Origin: Gilvibacter sp. SZ-19
Lineage (GTDB): Bacteria; Bacteroidota; Bacteroidia; Flavobacteriales; Flavobacteriaceae
Length of the DNA: 64,000 nucleotides
Reading direction: 5' to 3'
Assembly (NCBI RefSeq): GCF_002163875.1
Contig: NZ_CP019333.1
Span: 2,720,864-2,784,863 of the forward strand
How positions within the stretch are numbered: position 1 is the first letter of the stretch; each line of letters starts with the position of its first letter. The notes below the pieces were generated by a model. The model was not told the origin of the DNA. It was given only the letters and a program-made list of their open reading frames with translations, and did no database searches. Of the stretch, positions 42,755 through 51,460 are shown piece after piece. The translations under genes were made by a program, and so were the position numbers.

Positions 42755-44644
42755 TTATATACTTCTAAATTTTTGATTGTGATCTAAGGCGACCAAGCCC
42801 TCGTCTAAGAGCAGCTGTAAGACTTCGCCCACTGCTACAGGAGCAAAATTAAGGCTTTCCGCCAGTTGATCGTGTGTCAAAGGTCCCTTTTTAAGAAGAT
42901 CTAATACCTGTCGGTGTTTGGGCATACTGTTTTTGGCAGATGCTTTTGGACTTTGGCAAAGATCACAAATACCACAAGGCGCAAGATCGTGCTGATCAAA
43001 GTAAGCGGCTAATAATTGCTGTCTGCAAGAAGAAGCTGCTGTGATATAGTTTAATAGCGCTTCAAACTGTTTGGTCTTTTGCTTGTGATACAGCTCGATA
43101 TGTTTCCCAAAAGGGTAGAGGGTTCGTTCATCTTCTCTGGGCTGCATAAAGGTGATATTGCTGTCTGCCGCCTGTAGTTCTAGACTAATGATCCCTTGTT
43201 TCTCCATAAATTCCAATTGTTCTACAAGGAACTGTTCCGGCCTATTTAACTGTCTGGCAAGGGGTTTTAATGCAATTCTTGTTGAAACTTCTGCAATGCC
43301 GCCATAAAGTCGCAATAACATTTGGCCAAGCATACCGGCCTGTGGATTACTTTCAAAAAAGTCGAGTAATTGTTGGTTTGAAGCTGTGAACTGTACCTTG
43401 GTCTGTCTGCTAAAAACTGGGCTTAATCGGAGTATTCCTAGCCGATCCATCATTTGGAAACTGGCATAGGTCTTTCCGTAAGCCAGGTTGTAATCTGCGC
43501 AGAAGCCGGCAAAGTCTAGTGGATAGCTTTCAAAAGCTCCCTCTCCATAGGCAATGCGCAATTGTTGCTGGAGTTTTTTGTAAACGGTAGTTGTGAATTT
43601 AAGATCTGGCAGCTGTTCCAAAAACATACTCTTGGCGTTTTGGATATCGTCGGCACTGTACAAGAGCACCGCCTGAGCCGCTAATTCATCTCGCCCTGCT
43701 CGCCCTGCTTCCTGATAATAGCTCTCTAAGCTATCCGGAAGCTGAAAATGAACCACTAAGCGAACATCGGCCTTGTCTATGCCCATTCCGAAGGCATTTG
43801 TAGCTATCATAACAGCCTGATCACTTTGCTTCCATTCCTCCAGGCGCTCCTTTCTGGTCTTAGCGTCTAAACCTCCGTGGTAAGAAAAGGTCTGATGCCC
43901 AGCAGCATTTAGCCATTGCGTCAATTGTTCACAAGCTCGTCTGCTGCGTAAATACACTATGCCGGACCCAGGATGTTTGTGCAGCATAGCCTCTAAACCT
44001 TTGTATTTGTCTTGAGTAGCAAGAACTGAATAGCTTAGGTTGCTTCTTTCAAGGCTGCCAATATGGATCAAAGGATCACGAAGCATTAGTTGCTCCTGTA
44101 TGTCCATAACCACACGAGAATTGGCCGTTGCTGTGAGGGCAATAATTGAAGCCTCTGGGGCCAGTTCTCGCAATGCACTTAGCTTTGCATAGGAGGGTCT
44201 AAAGTCGTGTCCCCATTGCGAGATGCAATGGGCTTCATCTATGGCTATCAGGTTTACCTTCATTTGCTTGATCCGTCCTTGAACAAGGTCTTGCTGTAGT
44301 CTTTCTGGCGAGAGGAAGAGAAACTTATAATCTCCATAGATGCAATTGTCCAGGGTGCGGTCTACTGCTTCATAACTGAGTCCGCCGCTTAGAGCAACTG
44401 CCTTGATTCCAAGGGTTTTGAGCCTAAATACTTGGTCTTGCATCAGCGCCACCAAAGGACTTACAACCAAAGTTATTCCGTCTAAAGCGATGCCAGGTAA
44501 TTGATAACATAGACTTTTGCCGCCTCCGGTAGGTAAGATCGCTAAAACATCGCGCCCTTGTATGGAGGCTGTAATAAGCTCCAATTGACCAGGCCTGAAG
44601 GATTCATAGCCCCAATACTGCTGTAAGAGCTCCTTCGGATTCAT
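42755..44644 (-). CDS. ATP-dependent DNA helicase RecQ (short form)
   Basis: 629 residues. Motif 0 and Walker A (SFRPGQLELI, LPTGGGKSLCYQLP), DEAHCISQWGHDFRPSY (motif II and aromatic-rich loop), ALTATANSRV and QEAGRAGRDE. Zinc-binding Cys residues (CRQQLL, CGICDLC) are at about 545-575. The C-terminus is a short winged-helix/HTH, and no HRDC domain is visible. 3'-5' helicase in recombination repair. It overlaps the AAA-type ATPase stop by one base. A second RecQ is common in this family, so I leave the symbol open. Confidence 0.92.
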   Translation of the reverse strand: MNPKELLQQYWGYESFRPGQLELITASIQGRDVLAILPTGGGKSLCYQLPGIALDGITLVVSPLVALMQDQVFRLKTLGIKAVALSGGLSYEAVDRTLDNCIYGDYKFLFLSPERLQQDLVQGRIKQMKVNLIAIDEAHCISQWGHDFRPSYAKLSALRELAPEASIIALTATANSRVVMDIQEQLMLRDPLIHIGSLERSNLSYSVLATQDKYKGLEAMLHKHPGSGIVYLRSRRACEQLTQWLNAAGHQTFSYHGGLDAKTRKERLEEWKQSDQAVMIATNAFGMGIDKADVRLVVHFQLPDSLESYYQEAGRAGRDELAAQAVLLYSADDIQNAKSMFLEQLPDLKFTTTVYKKLQQQLRIAYGEGAFESYPLDFAGFCADYNLAYGKTYASFQMMDRLGILRLSPVFSRQTKVQFTASNQQLLDFFESNPQAGMLGQMLLRLYGGIAEVSTRIALKPLARQLNRPEQFLVEQLEFMEKQGIISLELQAADSNITFMQPREDERTLYPFGKHIELYHKQKTKQFEALLNYITAASSCRQQLLAAYFDQHDLAPCGICDLCQSPKASAKNSMPKHRQVLDLLKKGPLTHDQLAESLNFAPVAVGEVLQLLLDEGLVALDHNQKFRSI

Positions 44645-45207
44645 TAGCGATTGAGTTGTTCCAAGATAAAAGCGACTCTTTTTTCTATGGTATTCTTAGG
44701 TACTTCGATGAGCGGATAACCAAATCGCTCATAACTGCTCATAAGACTGTGGTGTAGTTCTTTGGCTTGCTGGAAGGTTTCGAAACGGCCACCATCGGCA
44801 TGAAATATCGATTCCCAAGGTGGCATTATAAAAACAAGGTCGTAGCGGTGATCCAGACAGTAACGCTCGAATTCTTCCGTATAAGACTGCTCGAAATAAT
44901 CCATATAAGCCAAGACATCCGGGAGCCCTCTGTCGTAAAAGAGCGGTTGCGCTAAGGCGCTACCGTCTAAATACTGTTTTTGTCTGCCGCGGAGTAGGCG
45001 CCGGTTAAAACCCTCAGAATCTTCTGCAAACACTATCGGATTGGTCGCCTCTTGCGGGCTCTCCTGCAGGGCGGTCTCTTCTGACGTAAATTCGCGGATC
45101 ACCTCAGGGAAGATATGGTATCCAAGCTCTTGTAGTGCTTCTATTACAGCGGTTTTACCTGTTCCAGGCGCCCCGGTGATAACGATCCTGTGGATTTGTT
45201 TTTCCAT
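44644..45207 (-). CDS. AAA-type ATPase/kinase-like P-loop protein
   Basis: 187 residues from the ATG at 45207 (MEKQIHRIVITGAPGTGKT); the frame continues upstream to 45336 but that part is not conserved. Walker A GAPGTGKTAV at about 11-20. The remainder (PEVIREFTSEE, LFYDRGLPDVLAYMDYF, PPWESIFHADGGRFETFQQA) fits AAA_28/NadR-kinase-like proteins. Substrate is unknown. Ends at the recQ start codon. Confidence 0.82.
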   Translation of the reverse strand: MEKQIHRIVITGAPGTGKTAVIEALQELGYHIFPEVIREFTSEETALQESPQEATNPIVFAEDSEGFNRRLLRGRQKQYLDGSALAQPLFYDRGLPDVLAYMDYFEQSYTEEFERYCLDHRYDLVFIMPPWESIFHADGGRFETFQQAKELHHSLMSSYERFGYPLIEVPKNTIEKRVAFILEQLNR

Positions 45208-45303
45208 GTGTTTTAAAGTAAAGGAATCCCTTGGTTTTAACAAGGCAAATATCGATCCATAACTCAGGCAAAGTTGCAGATAATTTTTTCGATCTGAAAG
45301 ACG

Positions 45304-45311
45304 TATCTTTG
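45304..45311 (+). promoter_or_regulatory. -7 box before the DUF493 gene
   Basis: TATCTTTG, exact TAnnTTTG, 28 bp upstream of the ATG at 45339. No TTG at the -33 position. Confidence 0.45.
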
Positions 45312-45338
45312 TCGGTACAGAAATACTGCTACACATTC

Positions 45339-45629
45339 ATGAATAATTCTGAGAAAACAGAAGAATTTTACAAGCGTTTAAAAGCCCAATTAGAAGATAA
45401 TTTTAGTTGGCCTTCTACCTATTTATATAAATTTATTGTCCCATCTGATCCGGCTAAAGTGGCGGCCATTAAAGACATATTTGCAGACACTTCAGCGAAT
45501 CTACAAACCAAAGAATCTTCTAAAGGAACCTTTACTAGTGTCTCTGTAAAAGTGCGTATGAAATCGCCAGATGCCGTGATAGAAAAATATTTAGAAGTTT
45601 CTAAAGTAGAAGGGGTGATTTCCCTATAA
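45339..45629 (+). CDS. DUF493 family protein (YbeD-like)
   Basis: 96 residues from the ATG at 45339 (the frame reaches up to 45231, but without homology). The sequence FSWPSTYLYKFIVPS, GTFTSVSVKVRMKSPDAVIEKYLEVSKVEGVISL matches DUF493, a small ferredoxin-like fold. A structural role in lipoate-related regulation has been proposed for E. coli YbeD; function remains open. First gene of a DUF493-DUF4290-murA run. Confidence 0.9.
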   Translation: MNNSEKTEEFYKRLKAQLEDNFSWPSTYLYKFIVPSDPAKVAAIKDIFADTSANLQTKESSKGTFTSVSVKVRMKSPDAVIEKYLEVSKVEGVISL

Positions 45630-45681
45630 TTTACTATTTTGCAAACGCTAGGACTTACCCTTACTTACTAAGCCTTTAATT

Positions 45682-46314
45682 TTGATAGACCAGTTAGAAT
45701 ACAACACAGAGCGTCCGCATTTGATCATACCCGAATACGGCCGTCACATACAAAAAATGGTAGACCATTGTCTGGCCATAGAAGACAAAGAAGCCCGCAA
45801 CAAATGTGCTAAGAGCATCATTGCAGTGATGGGGAATCTGAATCCACACTTGCGCGATGTCCCTGATTTTCAACACAAACTTTGGGACCAACTTTTTATC
45901 ATTTCGGACTTTAAATTGGATGTAGATTCTCCATATCCGAAGCCATCCATAGAAGAGCTTCGCGAAAGACCACAACCGCTGGGATATCCGCAAAACCATC
46001 CGAAGTATCGTTTCTACGGAAACAACATAAAACGCATGATCGATGTTGCACGGGGATGGGACGAAGGCGATATGAAGAACGCCTTGGTGATCAATATCGC
46101 CAACCACATGAAGAAATCGTTCTTGAACTGGAACAAGGACACCGTAGAAGACTCGGTGATCTTTCAACACTTATATGAGTTGTCGGAGGGAGAATTCAAC
46201 CTTAAAGACTCCGAAGAAGATCTCAGCGATTCCAGCGACCTTTTAAAGACCAAAAAACGATTCCAAAAGAAATCCTCCGGAAAAAAGGGAGGAAGAAGTA
46301 GAAAACGCCACTAA
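45682..46314 (+). CDS. DUF4290 family protein
   Basis: 210 residues. IDQLEYNTERPHLIIPEYGRHIQKMVDHC at the N-terminus and FYGNNIKRMIDVARGWDEGDMKNALVINIANHMKKSFLNWNKDTV are hallmarks of DUF4290, found almost only in Bacteroidota directly before murA. The last 35 residues are acidic and then Lys/Arg-rich. Helical, cytosolic; function unknown. Translation must begin at TTG (45682), as no in-frame ATG precedes the conserved N-terminus. Ends 15 bp before murA. Confidence 0.88.
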   Translation: MIDQLEYNTERPHLIIPEYGRHIQKMVDHCLAIEDKEARNKCAKSIIAVMGNLNPHLRDVPDFQHKLWDQLFIISDFKLDVDSPYPKPSIEELRERPQPLGYPQNHPKYRFYGNNIKRMIDVARGWDEGDMKNALVINIANHMKKSFLNWNKDTVEDSVIFQHLYELSEGEFNLKDSEEDLSDSSDLLKTKKRFQKKSSGKKGGRSRKRH

Positions 46315-46329
46315 AACCTACACGCCGTA

Positions 46330-47643
46330 ATGGGTACATTTCAGATTGAAGGAGGTCATCGCCTCCAAGGTGAGATCCAGCCTCAAGGAGCCAAGAATGA
46401 AGCACTACAAATTCTCTGTGCGGTCTTACTCACCCCAGAAGAAGTTATCATTGAGAATATTCCCAATATCCGCGATGTAAACAAACTCATCACCATACTC
46501 GGGAACCTGGGTGTTAAGATTCAGAAGCTAGGAGAAGGCCGTTATGCCTTTAAAGCAGACGATGTTAATCTGAAATACCTAGAATCAGAATTATTCAAAG
46601 AAGAAGGGAGCTCGCTAAGAGGTTCCATCATGATCGTTGGCCCGCTTTTGGCGCGTTTTGGCAAAGGATATATTCCAAGACCTGGAGGCGACAAGATCGG
46701 ACGCCGCCGCTTGGATACGCACTTTGAAGGATTTATAAATTTAGGGGCCAAGTTCCGCTACAATAAAGAAGAGCGTTTTTACGGTGTAGAAGCTCCAAAC
46801 GGACTCCAAGGCACCTATATGCTTTTAGATCAAGCTTCAGTTACCGGAACGGCCAATATTGTAATGGCTGCTGTCCTGGCAGAAGGAACCACTACCATAT
46901 ACAATGCAGCCTGTGAGCCTTATCTACAACAATTGTGTAAGATGCTCAACTCCATGGGCGCCAAGATCAGTGGTGTAGGATCTAACCTCTTGGTTATTGA
47001 AGGTGTTGACGCCTTGGGCGGATGCACGCACCGTATCTTACCAGATATGATCGAGATTGGTAGTTGGATCGGTTTGGCGGCTATGACCCGCTCGGAGATC
47101 ACGATCAAGAATGTTAGCTGGGAAAATCTAGGGCTTATTCCCGATACTTTTAGAAAGCTTGGGATCACTTTAGAGAAAAGAGGTGATGATATTTATATTC
47201 CCGCTCAGGAGTCATATGAGATCCAAGGATATATAGACGGTTCCATTCTTACTGTGGCCGATGCACCTTGGCCAGGCTTTACTCCGGACCTCTTAAGTAT
47301 AGTGCTTGTGGTCTGTACCCAGGCGAAAGGCTCGGTCTTGATCCATCAGAAGATGTTCGAATCTCGCTTGTTCTTTGTAGATAAGCTAATAGACATGGGG
47401 GCAAAGATCATTTTATGTGATCCGCACCGCGCAACGGTAATTGGGCACAACTTCGAGTCTAGCCTTAAAGCTACCACCATGGTTTCTCCAGATATCCGTG
47501 CAGGGATCTCCTTGTTAATAGCAGCGCTTTCTGCCAAGGGAACGAGTATTATTAACAATATAGAACAGATCGATCGCGGTTATGAGCGGATCGATGAGCG
47601 TTTACGAGCTATAGGGGCTAAAATTACGCGCCTGAACTCTTAG
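46330..47643 (+). CDS. murA: UDP-N-acetylglucosamine 1-carboxyvinyltransferase MurA
   Basis: 437 residues. N-terminal FQIEGGHRLQGEIQPQGAKNEALQ (catalytic Lys22 and Asn23), ITGTANIVMAAVLAEG-type region, and IPRPGGDKIGRRRLDTHFEGF, where Asp121 occupies the position of the catalytic Cys115 of E. coli. Asp at this site is known from Mycobacterium and Chlamydia and makes the enzyme insensitive to fosfomycin. Catalyses the first step of peptidoglycan precursor synthesis. Its last 20 bases overlap the convergent gene at 47624. Confidence 0.96.
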   Translation: MGTFQIEGGHRLQGEIQPQGAKNEALQILCAVLLTPEEVIIENIPNIRDVNKLITILGNLGVKIQKLGEGRYAFKADDVNLKYLESELFKEEGSSLRGSIMIVGPLLARFGKGYIPRPGGDKIGRRRLDTHFEGFINLGAKFRYNKEERFYGVEAPNGLQGTYMLLDQASVTGTANIVMAAVLAEGTTTIYNAACEPYLQQLCKMLNSMGAKISGVGSNLLVIEGVDALGGCTHRILPDMIEIGSWIGLAAMTRSEITIKNVSWENLGLIPDTFRKLGITLEKRGDDIYIPAQESYEIQGYIDGSILTVADAPWPGFTPDLLSIVLVVCTQAKGSVLIHQKMFESRLFFVDKLIDMGAKIILCDPHRATVIGHNFESSLKATTMVSPDIRAGISLLIAALSAKGTSIINNIEQIDRGYERIDERLRAIGAKITRLNS

Positions 47644-48232
47644 CAGAAGAAGACTGCTGTTTTCTGTTCTTGTTGATCTCGTCTTGAAGTTTTCTGCGGA
47701 TCTGTTGCTCGCGCTCTAAACTGCGCTGTCTGTGGCTTTCGTATTCCTCTTCTACCTCCGTGAGTTTAGATTTGGCAGCACGAGTAACAGCGTTGCTGTT
47801 TCTGAATCGAAATATAAACACCAATAGCAAGAATAGCAGACCACCAATAATGCTCCACATGATGGTATTATATGTGCCTTTGCTGGTTTGAGTGCCAAAC
47901 AGGCTCATCTGATTTTCTGCCTCTTGGGAACTATTCAGATTCTGCTGTAGGGTCTGTAGTTGCCCTTCTAAGGAAGCAACTTTAGACTCCAAACCGCTCA
48001 CAGTGGTCTGTAAGGCATTCACCTCACTTTTATAAGCGGCTATACTGTCGTTAACAGCTTTCTTTAGGTTGTCCAGTTTATAACGTTTAACAACCTTGTA
48101 ATCTTCGTATCTATTAGACTTATCAATAACGTCTGTAAAGTGCTCGTCGAGTGTCTTAGGAGCTTGCTGCGCAAATAGGGGGGAGCTGCTCAGCAATAGG
48201 ATAAAAGCGAATATTTTTAATGCGGGATTCAT
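47624..48232 (-). CDS. Exported coiled-coil membrane protein, unknown function
   Basis: 202 residues from the ATG at 48232 (signal peptide ending SSPLFAQ); the frame from 48265 adds 11 residues ahead of it. A coiled coil covers about 60-110 (VSGLESKVASLEGQLQTLQQNL). A transmembrane helix follows at about 125-145, then a basic, heptad-rich cytosolic tail (about 150-202). Similar proteins in Flavobacteria have been mis-annotated as a tRNA methyltransferase; nothing here supports that. Overlaps murA tail by 20 bp. Confidence 0.75.
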   Translation of the reverse strand: MNPALKIFAFILLLSSSPLFAQQAPKTLDEHFTDVIDKSNRYEDYKVVKRYKLDNLKKAVNDSIAAYKSEVNALQTTVSGLESKVASLEGQLQTLQQNLNSSQEAENQMSLFGTQTSKGTYNTIMWSIIGGLLFLLLVFIFRFRNSNAVTRAAKSKLTEVEEEYESHRQRSLEREQQIRRKLQDEINKNRKQQSSSAKSSGA

Positions 48233-48333
48233 AATTGCTAGTTTTCTAACGCGGTAAATGTACATGATGAACGCCTAAAGAAGGCATTCTCTTGTATGAA
48301 TTTTCAAATTTCTCGACGAAAGACGGTTTTTCC

Positions 48334-48570
48334 TTAAGCAGATTGCGGTTGAGTTTCCTTAATGCTGCATCGCAAGGCTCCAGAAGGGCAGCGTTTAACC
48401 TGTCTAACAATTTGTTCGGCCGGTGCACCTTCTAAATGGATCCAAGGAATAACGGATGTTCTAAATACCGATGAAAGTTCTTTCGCACAGCATTCAGCGT
48501 TAATGCATTTCTTTGGATCAAAAGTCACTGTTAAGCCACCGTTGGAGAACTTATGCATAGTAGTGTCCAT
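48334..48570 (-). CDS. Small (4Fe-4S) divergent mono-cluster domain protein
   Basis: 78 residues. FDPKKCINAECCAKEL (three Cys), then WIHLEGAPAEQIVRQVKRCPSGALRC, with the final CP of a cluster-binding CxxxxC...CP pattern, matches the Fer4_19-type (divergent 4Fe-4S) domain often fused or adjacent to GNAT proteins. Probably carries one iron-sulfur cluster. Free-standing here, with no acetyltransferase next to it. Confidence 0.8.
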   Translation of the reverse strand: MDTTMHKFSNGGLTVTFDPKKCINAECCAKELSSVFRTSVIPWIHLEGAPAEQIVRQVKRCPSGALRCSIKETQPQSA

Positions 48571-48774
48571 AGGTTTAGATTTGCGGGGTTACTGTAAATT
48601 TGGGTTGCTTACATCGATAAAAATAATAAAATAATCGTTTAAAAGTCAAGTACATAGAAAAATCTTACAAATATTTATAGTATATAACCAAGTAAGCCTT
48701 AGTGTTTTAAGGAAATCTTAACTTTCAATAGGTTTCGATTGAATTACCTTCGTAAGCACACTAAATTCATTAAC

Positions 48775-49617
48775 ATGAAAAACTATTTCTTCTTATTTCT
48801 ATTCGCTTTGGCCGGATCGGCTTGGGCACAAGTAAATACACCAGCACCGAGTCCATTTCAAAAAGTGGAGCAAAAAGTTGGTTTAACCGATATTACCTTA
48901 GAATATTCTCGCCCAAGTATGAAGGGGCGTAAAGTATTTGGAGATCTCGTTCCATTCGGACCAGTTTGGAGAACGGGAGCAAATGCTAACACTAAGATCA
49001 GCTTTAGTACTGATGTTACCATTGGAGGTAAAAAAGTAGAGGCTGGAACTTATGCCTTGTATAGCAAGCCCGGAGCTAGCAGCTGGGAGATCATTTTTTA
49101 CAGTGATGCTAGTAACTGGGGTAACCCACAAAATTGGGATGAGTCTAAAGTTGCCGCCAGCGTGACCTCAGAAGTATGGCCTATCGAAATGCCGGTAGAG
49201 ACCTTTACCATTACTTTTGACGATTTGACCAACAATGCCGTGAATCTTGGTATTATTTGGGAGAACACTTATGTGCGTGCCACTATCGAGGTTCCAACAG
49301 ACGATGCAGTAATGGCGAGTATAGATCGTACCATGGCTGGTCCAAGCGGTAATGATTATTACGCTGCGGCAGTGTATTACTTACAAGAAGGTAAGGATAT
49401 GAAGCAAGCTAAAGAATGGATCGACAAGGCCATTTCTATGCGCAAGGACCCTGCTTTCTGGATGTACCGTCAGAAATCTCTGATCCATGCTAAGATGGGA
49501 GATAAGCAAGGCGCAATAGCTGCTGCAAAAACTTCTTTGGAGTTGGCAGAAAAAGCTGGAAATAAAGATTATATTGCCCTCAATCAGAAGTCACTCAAAG
49601 AATGGGGGGCTAAATAA
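48775..49617 (+). CDS. DUF2911 domain protein with C-terminal TPR-like repeats
   Basis: 280 residues from the ATG at 48775, which starts a normal signal peptide (MKNYFFLFLFALAGSAWAQ). DUF2911 covers about 25-165 (ITLEYSRPSMKGRKVFGDLVPFGPVWRTGANANT, GGKKVEAGTYALYSKPG). Residues about 190-275 show two helical hairpins like TPR repeats (AAAVYYLQEGKDMKQAKEWIDKAI and KMGDKQGAIAAAKTSLELAEKAGN). Periplasmic or cell-surface protein common in Bacteroidota; function not known. Isolated plus-strand gene. Confidence 0.88.
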   Translation: MKNYFFLFLFALAGSAWAQVNTPAPSPFQKVEQKVGLTDITLEYSRPSMKGRKVFGDLVPFGPVWRTGANANTKISFSTDVTIGGKKVEAGTYALYSKPGASSWEIIFYSDASNWGNPQNWDESKVAASVTSEVWPIEMPVETFTITFDDLTNNAVNLGIIWENTYVRATIEVPTDDAVMASIDRTMAGPSGNDYYAAAVYYLQEGKDMKQAKEWIDKAISMRKDPAFWMYRQKSLIHAKMGDKQGAIAAAKTSLELAEKAGNKDYIALNQKSLKEWGAK

Positions 49618-49640
49618 AGATAAAGCAAGCCTAACTTGCA

Positions 49641-49678
49641 AGGGGTCGGTCAGTGAGAGATTTGGCCCCTATTTTTTT
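49641..49678 (+). terminator. Possible terminator of the DUF2911 gene
   Basis: 7-bp stem AGGGGTC (49641-49647) with 49664-49670, long 16-nt loop, then TTTTTTT. It lies partly inside the 3' end of the convergent symporter gene (stop at 49650). Confidence 0.45.
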
Positions 49679-51359
49679 GCCTATTGTCAAGGCTTTGAAT
49701 CAGCATTGCGATAAGAATAACCAAGACACAGCCTATTAGATTGAGCCAGAGGTAAGGAATAACATCCCAGAACCAAAGCCCGATGATCACCACTTGTGTC
49801 ACTATGGCCGCTAAAAAGACAGCTCGGCTTCTCACGAACTTGATAAAGAAAGCCAGTAAAAAGATTCCCAAGACATTTCCGTAGAAAATTGAACCGATAA
49901 TATTCACCAATTGGATCAGGTTCTCAAAAAGGTTGGCCACACAGGCCACTAGAATAGCGAGTACTCCCCACATTGCTGTAAACCATTTAGATTTACTGAT
50001 ATAAAAAGCTTCATCTCTCTCTTGGGTCTGCCTGCGTTTATAGATATCTATGGTAGTAGTGGTGCCCAAGGCGTTGAGTTCTGATGCAGTGGACGACATC
50101 GCTGCCGATAAGATCACAGCCAAAAGCAAGCCAATAAGACCCTTGGGTAGATTATTGAGAATATAGTGGATAAAGACATAGTCCTTGTCATTCACTGTTG
50201 CATTCTCATTTACCTGGAGTATGACCGTCTTTGCTTTTTCTCGTAGTTCTTTGTCTGTGGCCTGAAGTGATTTCATCTTAGCCACCAACTGACCATCCTT
50301 AAGGCCATCTGTAGTGGCAGCCATTGCTGCCTGCACAGCAAAGAGTTCCTTTTCAACAACAAATCTTTCGGTCTCTAAGGCCTTGTACTCATCGGCGTAA
50401 TCGCTGGCCATCACCTCGCTCACATTACTCGGATTAAAGTGCAGGGGAGCGCTATTGTATTGGTAGAAGACAAAAACCATGACTCCAACCAAAAGAATAA
50501 AGAACTGCATGGGTACTTTAAGCAGCCCGTTAAACATTAGCCCCAATTGACTTTGCTTTACAGATTGTCCACTCAGATAGCGTTGTACCTGACTTTGGTC
50601 GGTCCCAAAATAAGAGAGCATTAAAAAGGTTCCTCCAATGATCCCGCTCCAAACGGTATAATTGTTTTCAAAGTCGAAGGAAAAATCGAGCACGTCCATC
50701 TTTCCGCTTGCGCCTGCAATTTCTAGCGCCTTGCTAAAGGTAACCTCTTCCGGAAGGCCATCTAAGATCAAATAGAAAGCAATGAACATTCCGGCAAAGA
50801 TGACCGCCATTTGCTGTTTCTGGGTGACACTCACCGCTTTGGTTCCACCGCTAACGGTGTAAATAATGACCAAAACACCAATGATGATATTGAGTAGATA
50901 CAGATCCCAGCCCAACACGGCAGAGAGTATGATGGCTGGGGCAAAAATGGTGATTCCTGCCGAAAGGCCTCGTTGGATCAAGAACAAAAAGGCAGTGAGC
51001 ACACGTGTCTTTCCGTCAAAGCGCTGCTCCAAGAACTCGTAAGCCGTATAAACCTTTAATTTGTGGTATAAGGGGATGAACACCATACAGATAATGATCA
51101 TCGCTATAGGCAATCCGAAGTAAAACTGCACAAAGCCCATCCCGTCGTGAAAGGCTTGTCCGGGCGTAGACAAAAAGGTAATAGCACTGGCTTGGGTAGC
51201 CATTACAGAGATTCCTACGGTCCACCATTTGGCGGAGTTTCCACCTCTGAGATAATCGGAGACCTTGCTGTGTTTTCGCGTTTTCCAAGCTCCGTAGATA
51301 ACAATGAACAAGAGCGTGGTGGCCAGTACCAACCAATCTTCTAATTGCAACCGATTCAT
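49650..51359 (-). CDS. Sodium:solute symporter (SSS family)
   Basis: 569 residues with about 13 transmembrane segments and the SSS signature regions GGNSAKWWTVGISVMATQASAITFLSTPG, YTAYEFLEQRFDGKTRVL, and ILSAAMSSTASELNALGTTTTIDIYKR. A long hydrophilic insertion (about 320-385) lies between helices. Solute cannot be read from sequence. Its ATG overlaps the stop of the 34-residue membrane protein by four bases (ATGA), and the PIG-L deacetylase precedes that; together they suggest uptake of a deacetylated or amino-sugar product. Confidence 0.9.
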   Translation of the reverse strand: MNRLQLEDWLVLATTLLFIVIYGAWKTRKHSKVSDYLRGGNSAKWWTVGISVMATQASAITFLSTPGQAFHDGMGFVQFYFGLPIAMIIICMVFIPLYHKLKVYTAYEFLEQRFDGKTRVLTAFLFLIQRGLSAGITIFAPAIILSAVLGWDLYLLNIIIGVLVIIYTVSGGTKAVSVTQKQQMAVIFAGMFIAFYLILDGLPEEVTFSKALEIAGASGKMDVLDFSFDFENNYTVWSGIIGGTFLMLSYFGTDQSQVQRYLSGQSVKQSQLGLMFNGLLKVPMQFFILLVGVMVFVFYQYNSAPLHFNPSNVSEVMASDYADEYKALETERFVVEKELFAVQAAMAATTDGLKDGQLVAKMKSLQATDKELREKAKTVILQVNENATVNDKDYVFIHYILNNLPKGLIGLLLAVILSAAMSSTASELNALGTTTTIDIYKRRQTQERDEAFYISKSKWFTAMWGVLAILVACVANLFENLIQLVNIIGSIFYGNVLGIFLLAFFIKFVRSRAVFLAAIVTQVVIIGLWFWDVIPYLWLNLIGCVLVILIAMLIQSLDNRQKNRGQISH

Positions 51360-51460
51360 TGACTAAAATGATTCATTAACAAATAAAAGACTATCCCATA
51401 GACCAAATTGGCTACTAGGATCAGGGTGTACCACTTATTCCAGCGTCTTGGGTTCTCCAT
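51356..51460 (-). CDS. 34-residue membrane protein between deacetylase and symporter
   Basis: Short ORF from ATG at 51460 to TGA at 51356. Starts MENPRRWNKWYTLILV and continues into one hydrophobic helix (YTLILVANLVYGIVFYLLM, about 11-29) ending NHFSQ. Its ATG shares one base with the PIG-L TAA (TAATG), and its TGA overlaps the symporter ATG (ATGA). Both junctions are typical of translationally coupled genes, which argues that it is real. The inside-positive N-terminus predicts N-in orientation. Likely a small subunit or partner of the symporter. Confidence 0.75.
   Translation of the reverse strand: MENPRRWNKWYTLILVANLVYGIVFYLLMNHFSQ

Noticed and set aside
44644-45336. Longer start for the P-loop ATPase gene
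   Set aside because: The extra 43 residues have no similarity to the family and the P-loop protein normally begins a few residues before Walker A, as from 45207.
48246-48428. 60-codon minus-strand ORF
   Set aside because: Overlaps the iron-sulfur protein gene in another frame; the Fer4-type frame has the conserved cysteines.
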